NCBI GenBank assembly: GCA_000378025.1
Contig: KB899087.1
Coordinates: forward strand, 806,001-870,000
Source of the DNA: Xanthobacteraceae bacterium 501b
GTDB taxonomy: Bacteria; Pseudomonadota; Alphaproteobacteria; Rhizobiales; Xanthobacteraceae
Length of the DNA stretch: 64,000 bases
Direction of reading: 5' to 3'
Position numbers and translations under genes: made by a program. The notes beneath the pieces were generated by a model that was not told the DNA's origin, ran no database searches, and worked only from the letters and a program-made list of their open reading frames with translations. Below are positions 30,837 to 40,091 of this stretch, one piece after another (positions within the stretch are counted from its first letter, which is position 1; the number at the start of each line of letters is the position of its first letter).

Positions 30837-31220
30837 ATGATGAAAAAGAGCATGCTCGCCGCGCTGGCGGTGCTGTCCACCGCCGGCCTGTTCGGCATGG
30901 TGCAGGAAGCCAGCGCCTGGCGTGCCGCCGGCTGCGGCGGGCGCGGCTGTGGCGTCGCGTGGGGCGGTGGCTGGCGCGGCCCCGGCCATTATTACGGTCC
31001 CGGCCGCTATTACGGCCCGGTGCCGCGCGGTGGCGGCGTGGTCGTGGTCAATCCGCGCCCCTATTGGCCGCCCGGCGGCGCGGTCGCGGCTGGTGCCGCG
31101 CTCGGCTTCCTCACCGGCGTTGCCGCCGCCAATCTCGCCGGCCCGCCGCCGCAGCCGAATTATTGCTGGTTCTATACCAACCCGCAGCGCACCCAGGGCT
31201 TCTGGGAGCCGTGCCCCTGA
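30837..31220 (+). CDS. Small secreted Gly/Tyr/Pro-rich protein
   Basis: 127 residues from ATG 30837 (GAGGAGGGA 8-15 bases upstream); a second ATG follows immediately. Residues 1-27 form a Sec signal ending ASA. The mature part begins with a Gly/Cys-rich stretch (AAGCGGRGCGVAWGGGW), then YYGPGRYYGP, then a hydrophobic glycine-rich segment (AVAAGAALGFLTGVAAANLAG) and a conserved-looking end, YCWFYTNPQRTQGFWEPCP, with two cysteines. Proteins with this CWFY...GFWxxCP ending are widespread in Hyphomicrobiales without known function. A periplasmic or outer-surface location is inferred. It is divergent from the inverse autotransporter gene. Confidence 0.8.
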   Translation: MMKKSMLAALAVLSTAGLFGMVQEASAWRAAGCGGRGCGVAWGGGWRGPGHYYGPGRYYGPVPRGGGVVVVNPRPYWPPGGAVAAGAALGFLTGVAAANLAGPPPQPNYCWFYTNPQRTQGFWEPCP

Positions 31221-31245
31221 TCTCTGCGCCGATCGCGCGTCGATG

Positions 31246-31276
31246 AAAAAGGGCGGCCGGAACGCGCCGGCCGCCC
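31246..31276 (-). terminator. Terminator of betaine ABC operon
   Basis: GGGCGGCCGG (31251-31260) and CCGGCCGCCC (31267-31276) form a 10-bp stem with a 6-base loop; on the minus strand it is followed by TTTTT. It lies 170 bases past the binding-protein stop and also close behind the small secreted protein gene. Confidence 0.75.
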
Positions 31277-31383
31277 AAGGGGAGGGTACCCCAGCCGGGA
31301 TGACCGGCCGGGATCGTTCGCGAGGGCGGGCAAGGCCCGCTCACCCGAATCGACGTCCTCGCGTCGATGGCCGTTCGATGCCG

Positions 31384-31410
31384 GCGCCCGGCCTCGCATC
31401 GGCCGGGCGC
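31384..31410 (-). other. 3' hairpin behind substrate-binding protein gene
   Basis: GCGCCCGGCC (31384-31393) pairs with GGCCGGGCGC (31401-31410) around a 7-base loop, 37 bases after the binding-protein stop. There is no T run, so it may protect the mRNA end rather than terminate. Confidence 0.5.
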
Positions 31411-31447
31411 GTCGTCGCGATCCGATAATCGGGACGACCGATCGAGA

Positions 31448-32302
31448 TCACTTCATCCAGGCGTCGACCTTGGCCTTGTTGGCGGCGACCCAGGCCTTGG
31501 CGGTGGCGGCCGGATCGGCGCCGGGCTTGTTGTTTTCGACCATCACCTTCTGCTCGTCGTCGAGCGTGAGGCTGAAATTATCGAGGATCTTGTAAGCCTC
31601 GGGCGCCTCGGTCTTCAGCTTGGTGGAGACGATGGTGTTGACCGTCTCCTCACCGCCGAACACGTTCTTGGGGTCGGCGAGGTATTTCAGGTCCCACTCC
31701 GCGAACATCCAGTGCGGCGTCCAGGTGGTGATGACGATCGGCTCCTTCTTGGCGTAGGCGTCCTTGAGCGCGGCGACCATGGTGGCGTCCGAGCCCTCGA
31801 CCAGCTTCACCTTCAGGCCGTAGTCCTTGATCGCCTTCTCCGACGCCTTCATCAGGCCGGCGCCGGGATCGATGCCGATGACCTTGCCGCCGAACTTGGC
31901 CGGGTCCTTGTTGATGTCCTCGATCGAGGTGATGTCGACATAGGTCGGCACGGCCCAGCCGATCTTGGCGCCGGACAGGTTGGGGCCGAGATTGACCACC
32001 TTGTCCTTCAGCTTGGCGTTGTAGGCCTCATGCGTCGCAGGCAGCCAGCCGGCCACCATCGCATCGGCCTCGCCGGTCGCCACCGCCTGCCACATGGCGG
32101 CGCCGGAGAGCGGCACAAGCTTGACCTTGTAGCCCGCGTCTTCGAGCGCGATCTTGACGATGTTGGTGGCGACCACCGTGTCGGACCATTCGACATAGGC
32201 GATGGTCAGGTCCTTCTTCTCCGCCTGCGCCGCGCCGGCGGCGAGGCCGAGCGTCGTGGCGGCGACGGCCGCCGTCTTCAGGAATGTTCCCAGGAATGAC
32301 AT
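31448..32302 (-). CDS. Glycine betaine/proline-type ABC transporter, substrate-binding protein
   Basis: 284 residues from ATG 32302 (GGAG 9 bases upstream). Residues 1-27 are a Sec signal ending AQA with no lipobox, so a soluble periplasmic protein. The fold is the OpuAC/ProX type: TIAYVEWSDTVVATN, MVAGWLPATHEAY, IGIDPGAGLM and TTWTPHWMFAEWDLKYL supply the aromatic residues that cage quaternary ammonium groups in this family. It captures betaine-like osmolytes for the permease and ATPase encoded directly upstream. Exact ligand (glycine betaine, proline betaine, choline) cannot be settled by eye. Confidence 0.92.
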   Translation of the reverse strand: MSFLGTFLKTAAVAATTLGLAAGAAQAEKKDLTIAYVEWSDTVVATNIVKIALEDAGYKVKLVPLSGAAMWQAVATGEADAMVAGWLPATHEAYNAKLKDKVVNLGPNLSGAKIGWAVPTYVDITSIEDINKDPAKFGGKVIGIDPGAGLMKASEKAIKDYGLKVKLVEGSDATMVAALKDAYAKKEPIVITTWTPHWMFAEWDLKYLADPKNVFGGEETVNTIVSTKLKTEAPEAYKILDNFSLTLDDEQKVMVENNKPGADPAATAKAWVAANKAKVDAWMK

Positions 32303-32371
32303 GTCGCTTGCTCCAATCTCGGTTGGGATGGTCGGAAGCGGAGGCATCGCCTCGCTTCCAGGGGCGAGGGT

Positions 32372-33226
32372 TCAGCCCTGCTGGCGGTCGCGCCGCATGT
32401 GATGGGCAATGTGCTGGGTGATGCGGTCGAGGATGACGGCCAGCACGACGATAGCGATGCCGGCCTGGAAGCCCTGGCCCGCCTCCAGCCGCTGGATTGC
32501 CCGCCACACCTCGCCGCCGAGCCCGCCGGCACCGATCATCGCCGCGATGACCACCATGGACAGCGCCAGCATGATGGTCTGGTTGACGCCGGCCATGATG
32601 GTGGGAATGGCGAGTGGCAGCTGGATCTTGAACAGCTTCTGCCAGCGGCTGGAGCCGAAGGCGTCCGCCGCCTCCACCAGTTCCGGCGGCGTCTGCAAAA
32701 TGCCGAGCGCGGTCAGGCGGATGGTCGGCGGCATGGCGAAGACGATGGTGGCGAAACAGGCCGAGACCGCGCCAAGCCCGAAGAACGGGATGGCGGGGAT
32801 CAGATAGACGAAGCTCGGCATGGTCTGCATCATGTCGAGCCCCGGGCCGACAATGCGCCAGAAGCGCCTGCTCAGCGCCGCGGCGATGCCGATCGGAATG
32901 CCGATGGCGAGGGCGAACGCCGTCGACACCAGCACCAGCACCAGCGATTGCAGCGTTGCCCGCCAGAGTTCGAGGTTCCACAGGAAGGCGAAGCCGAGCA
33001 CCGTGCCGAGCGCGATGCGCCATGTGGTCAGCCGCCACACCAGCAGCCCGCAGGCGAGGATGACCAGCCAGGGCGGCAGGCCGACGAGAAAGTCGGTCGT
33101 GGTCTCGATGGCGGTGCCGATTACCGCGCTCATGGCGCGTGTGACACCGGAAAAATGCTCCGTCGCCCAGTCGAGCGCGATGTCGCACCATTCGGCGAGA
33201 GGAATGCGTGGGATCTCGAACTCCAT
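32372..33226 (-). CDS. Glycine betaine/proline-type ABC transporter, permease
   Basis: 284 residues from ATG 33226 (GGGAGG five bases upstream; an ATG one codon earlier is possible). About seven membrane segments are visible after an amphipathic N-terminal region, as in ProW. The EAA loop near EAADAFGSSRWQKLFKIQLPLAIPTIMAGV contacts the ATPase. It starts 12 bases after the ATPase gene stop and ends 69 bases before the binding-protein start, forming one operon in the order ATPase, permease, binding protein. Confidence 0.93.
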   Translation of the reverse strand: MEFEIPRIPLAEWCDIALDWATEHFSGVTRAMSAVIGTAIETTTDFLVGLPPWLVILACGLLVWRLTTWRIALGTVLGFAFLWNLELWRATLQSLVLVLVSTAFALAIGIPIGIAAALSRRFWRIVGPGLDMMQTMPSFVYLIPAIPFFGLGAVSACFATIVFAMPPTIRLTALGILQTPPELVEAADAFGSSRWQKLFKIQLPLAIPTIMAGVNQTIMLALSMVVIAAMIGAGGLGGEVWRAIQRLEAGQGFQAGIAIVVLAVILDRITQHIAHHMRRDRQQG

Positions 33227-33238
33227 CATTCCCTCCCG

Positions 33239-34438
33239 TCAGTGCGCGGTTTCGACCCGCCGCCGCGCCAGGGCGGCGATGAGGTCGGCATTGGCGATGA
33301 CGCCGAGAAGCGCGCCATCCGGGCCGGTCACGGCGATCTCGCCGCGGCCGGAGGCGAGCCGGGCGACCGCCTCGTTGAGCGTGGCGCCGCGCGGCACGCT
33401 AGCGTCGCGGTCGCTCAGTAGCAGGCGCAGCTCGGTGGCACCGGCGCGCCGCAGCGTGTCGGCATCCACCGTGCCCTGGAAGCGGCCCAGTTCGCAGACC
33501 ACCGTCATCACGGGCTCCCCGGACTGGGTGAGGATCTCCAGCGCCTCGGCGGCGCTGCTCTGCCAGGGACGGACCGCCATTGGCGGGCGCATCGCATCGC
33601 CGGCGGTGACCACACCGAGCACGTCGATATGCTCGACGAAGCGCCGCACATACTCGTCCGCCGGGTTGGCGAGGAAATCGGCGGCGGTGCCCTGCTGGAC
33701 CACGCGCCCGTCTTTCATCAGCACGATCCGCCCGCCGAGCGCGATCGCCTCGTCGAGGTCGTGGCTGACAAAGACGATGGTCTTTTTCAGCCGCTTCTGC
33801 AGCGCGACGAGTTCCTGCTGCATGTCGCGGCGGATCAGCGGGTCGAGGGCGCTGAAGGCTTCGTCCATCAGCAGCACGTCGGGGTCGAGGGCGAGGGCGC
33901 GGGCAAGGCCGGCGCGCTGCTGCATGCCGCCGGAGAGCTGCGAGGGGAAATGCTGGTCCCAGCCCTTCAGCCCCACCGTCTCGATCGCGGCCATCGCCTT
34001 GTCGCGACGGGCGGCTTGTGGCACGCCCTGCACCTCAAGCCCATATTCGACATTGCGCAGGATGGTGCGGTGGGGAAACAGCGCGAATTGCTGGAACACC
34101 ATGCCGAAGCGGGTGCGGCGCAGTTCCATCAGATCGCGTTCGCCCAGCGCGGTGACATCGGTATCGTCGATATGGACCGAGCCGGCGGTGGGCTCGATCA
34201 GCCGGTTGATGCAGCGCAGGCAGGTGGACTTGCCCGAGCCCGACAGGCCCATCACGACGAGGATCTCGCCCTCGGCGACGTCGAAGCTCACATCCTGCAG
34301 GCCGATCACCGCGCCGGTGGCCTTCTGCACCTCGTCGCGGTTCTTGCCGGCCTGCAGCAGCGGCAGGGCGGCGTGCTGCTCATCACCGAAAATCTTCGTC
34401 AGGCCGCGAACCCGGATGCGTGGCTTTTTCTCGCTCAT
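33239..34438 (-). CDS. Glycine betaine/proline-type ABC transporter, ATP-binding protein with CBS domains
   Basis: 399 residues, matching ProV. Start ATG 34438 follows GGGGAG. It has Walker A GLSGSGKST, Q-loop FQQFALFPHRT, signature LSGGMQQR and Walker B LLMDEAFSALDP. The C-terminal ~120 residues (from about 280) contain paired CBS motifs, which in OpuA-type importers sense ionic strength and gate transport. First gene of the operon; the promoter should lie in 34439-34632. Confidence 0.94.
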   Translation of the reverse strand: MSEKKPRIRVRGLTKIFGDEQHAALPLLQAGKNRDEVQKATGAVIGLQDVSFDVAEGEILVVMGLSGSGKSTCLRCINRLIEPTAGSVHIDDTDVTALGERDLMELRRTRFGMVFQQFALFPHRTILRNVEYGLEVQGVPQAARRDKAMAAIETVGLKGWDQHFPSQLSGGMQQRAGLARALALDPDVLLMDEAFSALDPLIRRDMQQELVALQKRLKKTIVFVSHDLDEAIALGGRIVLMKDGRVVQQGTAADFLANPADEYVRRFVEHIDVLGVVTAGDAMRPPMAVRPWQSSAAEALEILTQSGEPVMTVVCELGRFQGTVDADTLRRAGATELRLLLSDRDASVPRGATLNEAVARLASGRGEIAVTGPDGALLGVIANADLIAALARRRVETAH

Positions 34439-34632
34439 GCGCTCCCCTCATTATTGAGGTGAGTGTCAAACGCATAGCTGCCATGCAGATTGGACAGATG
34501 CGACAAGCCGGGCTGCAAACACGACAGTAAAGGTGCAGGCGCGGCGAGCGAAGATGACGGCGACGAAGCAGGGAAGGCGATAGTCAGCGATCTTTTCCTC
34601 TGTCTAACCCGGAGGCGGGCCTCAGTTGGGGA

Positions 34633-35631
34633 TCAGGGGCCATGCCCCCAGCGATCGCGCCAAGCGGGAAGCGTTCCCGGCTGCGGAAGGGCGATCGCCT
34701 CGTAAACCGCCCGGGCACACGCGCGGGCAAGGGTTCGAACCACTGTGTCGCCGATCAGCGCGAGATCGAAAATCGGATCGGCGAGGGGTTTCTTGCTCGT
34801 GGCCGCGGCGAAAATCGTGTCGCCATCGAGCGGTGAATGGACCGGCCAGATGGCGTGTGCATACCCGTCATGGGCCATGACCGCAAGCCGCTTGCACTGC
34901 GCCTTGGTCAGAATGGCGTCCGTCGCGACGATGGCGATGGTGGTATTGGCCCCCGGAGGCAGCCCCTTCAGCGCCGGCCGGACGGGTAGCGGCGGCAGCG
35001 GATGCGGCAGGCCGAGGCCGCCGAACTCGCCCGCCTGCTCGAACGGTGCCGCCCAGAAATGCGCTCCGCCGGGGAAATTGGTGGCGCCGCAGGCATTCAC
35101 CGCCACCAGCGCCCCGACCCGGTGGCCGGTGGGGGCGATCATCGAGGCGGAGCCGAGCCCGCCCTTCAGGTCCACCGTCGTCGCCCCGGTGCCGGCGCCC
35201 ACCGTGCCGAGCGGGAAATCGAGCCCGGCCGCATTTGCCGCAGCATAGCCGAGATCGCGATAAGGCGAGAAGCGGCCCCAGTTCTTGTCGCCGCCATTGA
35301 TGAGGTCGAACAGCACCGCGCTGGGCACGATCGGCACCCGTGCATCGCCGACGGGAAAGCCGATGCCGCGCTCGGCCAGCGCCGCCGCCACCCCGCCGGC
35401 GGCGTCGAGCCCGAAGGCGGAGCCGCCGGACAGAGTGAGGGCATGGATCGCGCCCACCGTCTCATCAGGGGCGAGAAGGTCGGTTTCGCGCGTGCCCGGC
35501 CCACCGCCGCGCACATCGACAGAGGCGACGGTGGGTTCGTCGAACAGCATGACGGTCACGCCGGAGGCCAGCGTGAGGTCGGTGGCGTGGCCCACGCTGA
35601 GGCCGGCGACATCGGTGATCAGGTTGCGCAT
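34633..35631 (-). CDS. P1 family peptidase (DmpA/L-aminopeptidase type)
   Basis: 332 residues from ATG 35631, which begins the conserved NLITDVAGLSVGHATD; AAGGA lies 11 bases before it. Longer forms would include a run of QAVS repeats that comes from a 12-bp tandem repeat and is unlikely to be conserved. P1 enzymes are Ntn-fold aminopeptidases that self-cleave; the expected cleavage point is the Asn229-Thr230 junction in ANTTIAIVATDA, making Thr230 the probable nucleophile (assigned by family pattern, not proven). Other landmarks are RGGGPGTRETDLL and LSGGSAFGLDAAGGV. Substrate unknown. It is divergent from ccdA. Confidence 0.9.
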   Translation of the reverse strand: MRNLITDVAGLSVGHATDLTLASGVTVMLFDEPTVASVDVRGGGPGTRETDLLAPDETVGAIHALTLSGGSAFGLDAAGGVAAALAERGIGFPVGDARVPIVPSAVLFDLINGGDKNWGRFSPYRDLGYAAANAAGLDFPLGTVGAGTGATTVDLKGGLGSASMIAPTGHRVGALVAVNACGATNFPGGAHFWAAPFEQAGEFGGLGLPHPLPPLPVRPALKGLPPGANTTIAIVATDAILTKAQCKRLAVMAHDGYAHAIWPVHSPLDGDTIFAAATSKKPLADPIFDLALIGDTVVRTLARACARAVYEAIALPQPGTLPAWRDRWGHGP

Positions 35632-35650
35632 CGAAACGTCGTCCTTGGAG

Positions 35651-35691
35651 ACAGCTTGGGAAACAGCTTGGGAAACAGCTTGGGAAACAGC
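35651..35691. repeat. 12-bp tandem repeat (acagcttgggaa)
   Basis: Three perfect copies at 35651-35662, 35663-35674 and 35675-35686, then a partial fourth. It lies 20 bases before the peptidase ATG, in its leader or in an N-terminal extension reading QAVS per copy. Confidence 0.9.
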
Positions 35692-35798
35692 CTGCCTGGA
35701 GGGCATCACATCACGGGGAGGGTTAACCGGCCGCATTGCATAAGCCGACAAGGGCGTGCAAGGGGAAGCCCTCGGACAAGGCTAGGGTTGCTCATTTC

Positions 35799-36530
35799 AT
35801 GGCTGACGTCACTCTTCCGGCCGCCTTCCTGGCCGGCATCGCCAGCTTCGCCTCCCCCTGCGTGCTGCCGCTGGTGCCGCCCTATCTGTGCTATCTCGCC
35901 GGCACCAGCCTCGACCAGATCACCCACAAGGCGCCGACCGATGCCGCCGCCCGGCGCACGCTGGGCGCGGCGGCGCTGTTTGTCGCCGGATTCTCCACGG
36001 TGTTCGTGGCGCTGGGGGCGGGGGCCTCGGTGGCGGGGGCGTATCTGCGTCTTTACTCGCAGGAACTCGCCATGGTGGCAGGTGTCGCCATCCTGCTGAT
36101 GGGCCTGCATTTTCTCGGCATTCTGCGCTTTAGCTGGCTGACCCGGACCAAGCGGGTGCATGTCGACGCGCCGACCACCTTCCTCGGCGCCTATGTGATG
36201 GGCCTCGCCTTCGCCTTCGGCTGGACGCCCTGCATCGGGCCGGTGCTGGCGGCGATCCTCGCCGTGGCGGCGAGCGAGCAGACGCTGACCCATGGCGCGG
36301 GACTACTGGCGGTGTATTCGGCCGGGCTCGGCGTGCCCTTCCTCGCGGTGGCGGCGATGGCGCGCCCGGCGCTGGGGGTGCTCGGCCATGCCAAGCGCTA
36401 TTTGCCGATCATCGAGAAGGTGATGGGCGCGCTGCTGGTGCTGACCGGCATCGGCTTTCTCTCCGGCTGGATGGCGCAGGCGAGCTTCTGGCTGCTGGAG
36501 ACCTTCCCGGCGCTCTCCGCCTTCGGCTGA
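35799..36530 (+). CDS. ccdA: Cytochrome c biogenesis protein CcdA
   Basis: 243 residues from ATG 35799. Six hydrophobic segments are visible. The redox-active cysteines are Cys31 in PPYLCYLAG (with Cys21 in SPCVLPLVPP nearby) and Cys145 in WTPCIGP, the DsbD/CcdA pattern. The protein passes electrons from cytoplasmic thioredoxin across the inner membrane to periplasmic thiol-disulfide proteins used in cytochrome c maturation. No other cytochrome c maturation genes are in the window. The ribosome site is weak. It is divergent from the peptidase and ends before a strong terminator. Confidence 0.94.
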   Translation: MADVTLPAAFLAGIASFASPCVLPLVPPYLCYLAGTSLDQITHKAPTDAAARRTLGAAALFVAGFSTVFVALGAGASVAGAYLRLYSQELAMVAGVAILLMGLHFLGILRFSWLTRTKRVHVDAPTTFLGAYVMGLAFAFGWTPCIGPVLAAILAVAASEQTLTHGAGLLAVYSAGLGVPFLAVAAMARPALGVLGHAKRYLPIIEKVMGALLVLTGIGFLSGWMAQASFWLLETFPALSAFG

Positions 36531-36563
36531 TGTGGCACCCGACTTTCCGAGCCTTGGACAATG

Positions 36564-36593
36564 AAAAACCCGCCGGATCGCTCCGGCGGGTTT
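36564..36593. terminator. Bidirectional terminator ccdA / liv operon
   Basis: AAACCCGCCGGA (36566-36577) pairs with TCCGGCGGGTTT (36582-36593) over 12 bp with a 4-base loop; on the minus strand five T follow. It lies between convergent genes. Confidence 0.9.
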
Positions 36594-36650
36594 CTTCATA
36601 TCAGGCGCGGTGGAAACCGGCGCCGCGCCACGGGGGCGCGGCGGTGCGGC

Positions 36651-37751
36651 TCACATCTGCGAGTAGCCGCCGTCCTTCCAGACGTACAGCACGTAGTCGA
36701 GGGTGGTGCGGTCGCCCTTCTTGTCGAAGATCAGGTCGCCAAGAACGGTCTTGAAGGTCTTGCCCGAGTGAATGTACTCGGCCAGCTTGGCGTTATCGAG
36801 CGACTTGGTCGCCTCGGCCGCCTGCTGGAACACCTGGCCGGCGGCGTAGGTGTAGAGCACGTAGCCTTCCGGATCGATGCCCTTCTTCTTGAACTCGGCG
36901 ACGACCGCGGCGGCGGCCGGGCTGTTGCGCGGGTCGGGACCGAAGGTCATCAGGGTGCCGGCGGCGCCCGGACCGGCGATGGTCCAGAACTCCTTGTCGG
37001 TGATGCCGTCGCCCGAGAACAGGACGGTGGTCATGCCCTGGTCGCGCATCTGGCGCACGAGCAGGCCGGCTTCGGTGTGCAGGCCGCCGTAATAGAGCAC
37101 GTCGACATTGGCGGCCTTCAGCTTCGACACGAGCGCGGAATAGTCCTTCTCGCCCGGGTTGATACCTTCATAGACCACTTCCTTGATGCCGGCGGCATTC
37201 ATGGACTTCTGGGTCTCGTCGGCAAGGCCCTTTCCGTAGGGGGTCTTGTCGTGAACGATGCCGACCTTCTTGCCCTTCAGGTTCTTGGCGATGTAGTCGC
37301 CGGCGACGGCGCCCTGCTGGTCGTCACGGCCGCAGACGCGGAACACGGTGGTCAGGCCGCGCTCGGTGAAGGTCGGGTTGGTCGAGGCCGGGGTGAGCTG
37401 GAGGATGCCGGCTTCGGCATACTGCTCGGAGGCCGGGATCGACACGCCGGAGTTGAAGTGGCCGAGGACGACCTTGACGCCGTCAGAGATGAACTTGTTG
37501 GCCACCGACACGCCCTGCTCGGGCTTGGAGGCGTCGTCGCCGATGATCAGCTCGACCTTCTCGCCGAGGATGCCGCCCTTGGCGTTGACGTCGGCGGCCC
37601 ACTGTTCGGCACCGTTCTTCAGCTGGGCGCCGAAGGTGGCGTTCGCGCCGGTCATGGGACCGCCCACGCCGACCTTGATCTGAGCGGACGCCGGAGCGGC
37701 CAGCGCCGCCATGGCGCCGAGCGCCAGGCCGGCAATCAGAAGCTTCTTCAT
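36651..37751 (-). CDS. livK: Branched-chain amino acid ABC transporter, substrate-binding protein
   Basis: 366 residues from ATG 37751 (AGGAGA 8 bases upstream). Residues 1-23 are a Sec signal ending ASA. The mature protein has the type I periplasmic-binding fold of LivJ/LivK: IKVGVGGPMTGANATFG, VKVVLGHFNSGVSIPAS, YYGGLHTEAGLLVRQMRDQG and YTYAAGQVFQQAAE. It captures leucine/isoleucine/valine-type ligands for LivHMGF encoded upstream on the same strand. A 128-base gap separates it from the DUF6867 gene, so it may also have its own promoter, fitting the usual need for excess binding protein. Confidence 0.94.
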   Translation of the reverse strand: MKKLLIAGLALGAMAALAAPASAQIKVGVGGPMTGANATFGAQLKNGAEQWAADVNAKGGILGEKVELIIGDDASKPEQGVSVANKFISDGVKVVLGHFNSGVSIPASEQYAEAGILQLTPASTNPTFTERGLTTVFRVCGRDDQQGAVAGDYIAKNLKGKKVGIVHDKTPYGKGLADETQKSMNAAGIKEVVYEGINPGEKDYSALVSKLKAANVDVLYYGGLHTEAGLLVRQMRDQGMTTVLFSGDGITDKEFWTIAGPGAAGTLMTFGPDPRNSPAAAAVVAEFKKKGIDPEGYVLYTYAAGQVFQQAAEATKSLDNAKLAEYIHSGKTFKTVLGDLIFDKKGDRTTLDYVLYVWKDGGYSQM

Positions 37752-37879
37752 GAACGTCTCTCCTGGTTCTGGAAGGGTGGAAAGCACGGCCTTTACGGCT
37801 CGGCGGCGATCGCCCCGGGCCGATATCATGCCCTTTTCGGTGCTCTTGTCGACGAGCAAGCGAAACATGGTGAAGGCGC

Positions 37880-38355
37880 CTATCGGGGCTCTCCGGATTG
37901 GTTTCCGGTATTGCCTTCAAGCCAGCCGAAGAGCCCGGACTGGCGATAGATCCAGCCATAACGGGTGGCCATCTGCCGGGCCCGCTCGGCACGGAAGCCG
38001 AGGGTGGCGATGGCGACCAGGAAGGCCGTATCGGTGAGGAAATAGTGCAGCGAGAGCAGCGTGCCCTCGAACAGCGCGAAATGGAAGAAGCGCACCACGC
38101 AGCCCAGCAGCAGCGCGTAGAGCACCGCCTGCCGGTAGGGCCGCCAGGTGGTGGCGATGGAGCGGCCGGTCAACCACGCCGCGCCGCCGCCCAGAAACAG
38201 GGTGACGAGCACGAAGTCAGCGCGCGACACCTCGACCACCAGCTCGGGCATGAACACGGCCGAGAGCAGGACGAGGGCCACCACCAGCAGCGGCAGGGCG
38301 ACGGCGAGGCTTGCCGAACTGCCCTTGGAGACGAGGGTGCCGGAAACGGGAGCCA

Positions 38356-38356
<1 letters not shown>
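37880..38356 (-). CDS. DUF6867 family membrane protein in liv operon
   Basis: 158 residues with four hydrophobic segments at about 16-37, 45-66, 77-95 and 100-120, then a charged, aromatic C-terminal tail (MATRYGWIYRQSGLFGWLEGN). Its ATG overlaps the livF stop by one base (TGATG), so it is translationally coupled to the transporter. Genes of this family occupy this very place in Hyphomicrobiales liv operons, from which I infer DUF6867. Function unknown; an accessory membrane subunit or assembly factor of the LivHMGF importer is a reasonable hypothesis. Confidence 0.8.
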
Positions 38357-39128
<772 letters not shown>

Positions 39129-39132
<4 letters not shown>

Positions 39133-40091
39133 GCGCCCGCTCCCGTCGGGTTGGTGTCCAGCTGGAGTTCGGCCTCGACCTCCTCCACCGCGTCCTCGTC
39201 GACGCCGAGGTAGGCGGCGATGACGCGCGGGTCGTTCTTCACCGCCTGCGGCGTGCCGTCGGAGATCTTGGTGCCGTAGTCGAGCACGACCACATGGTCG
39301 GAGATTTCCATCACCACGCTCATGTCGTGCTCGATCAGCAGGATCGAGGTGCCGTGCTCGGCGCGGATGGCGCGCAGCAGGGTGTTGAGTTCGAGGCTTT
39401 CGCGCGGGTTGAGGCCGGCGGCGGGCTCGTCGAGGCAGAGCAGGATCGGCTCCGAGCACATGGCGCGGGCGATTTCCAGCCGGCGCTGGGCGCCATAGGG
39501 CAGGTCGCCGGCCGGGTCGTCGGCGCGGTCGGTGAGGCCGACCTTGTCGAGCCAGTATTCCGCCTTCGCGGTCGCAGCTTTCTGCGCCTTCGTCCAGCCC
39601 GGCAGCCCGAACAGCCCCTTGAGCGAATAGCCCGAGGCGGCCATCAGCGCATTGTGCTGGGCGACCATGAGGTTTTCCAGCACGGTCATGCCGGTGAACA
39701 GCCGGATGTTCTGGAAGGTGCGGGCCACCTTCGCCTCGCCGGAAACCCGGTAGTCGGGCATCCGCTCCAGCAGGAACACGCCGGCGTTGCGCCCGACCAG
39801 CGAGCGCTCGCCGATGCGCGTCACCTCGGCGATCTCGCCGGGCGTCGGCGCGCGGCCATGCGCCAGGATGAGGCGGCCCTCGCTCGGCTTGTAGAAGCCG
39901 GTGATGCAGTTGAACACCGTGGTCTTGCCGGCGCCATTGGGGCCGATCAGGGCGGTGATGTCGCCGCGCCCGACCTTGAAGCTGAGGTCGTTCACCGCGA
40001 TCAGGCCGCCGAAGCGCATGAACAGGTGTTCGACGATGAGGATGGGGTCGGCGTCCCAGCGCGGGAGGCCGTTTGCAGGAGAGGTTGCCAT
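39129..40091 (-). CDS. livG: Branched-chain amino acid ABC transporter, ATP-binding protein LivG
   Basis: 320 residues from ATG 40091, overlapping the livM stop by one base. Walker A GPNGAGKTT, Walker B LLCLDEPAAGLNP and the LivG-type VARTFQNIRLFTGMTVLENL are visible. The signature is PYGAQRRLE, the form used by LivG rather than LSGGQ. It is longer than typical (about 255-290) because of an insert around residues 75-110 (HGRAPTPGEIAEVTRIGERS region) and an acidic C-terminal tail. Confidence 0.95.
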
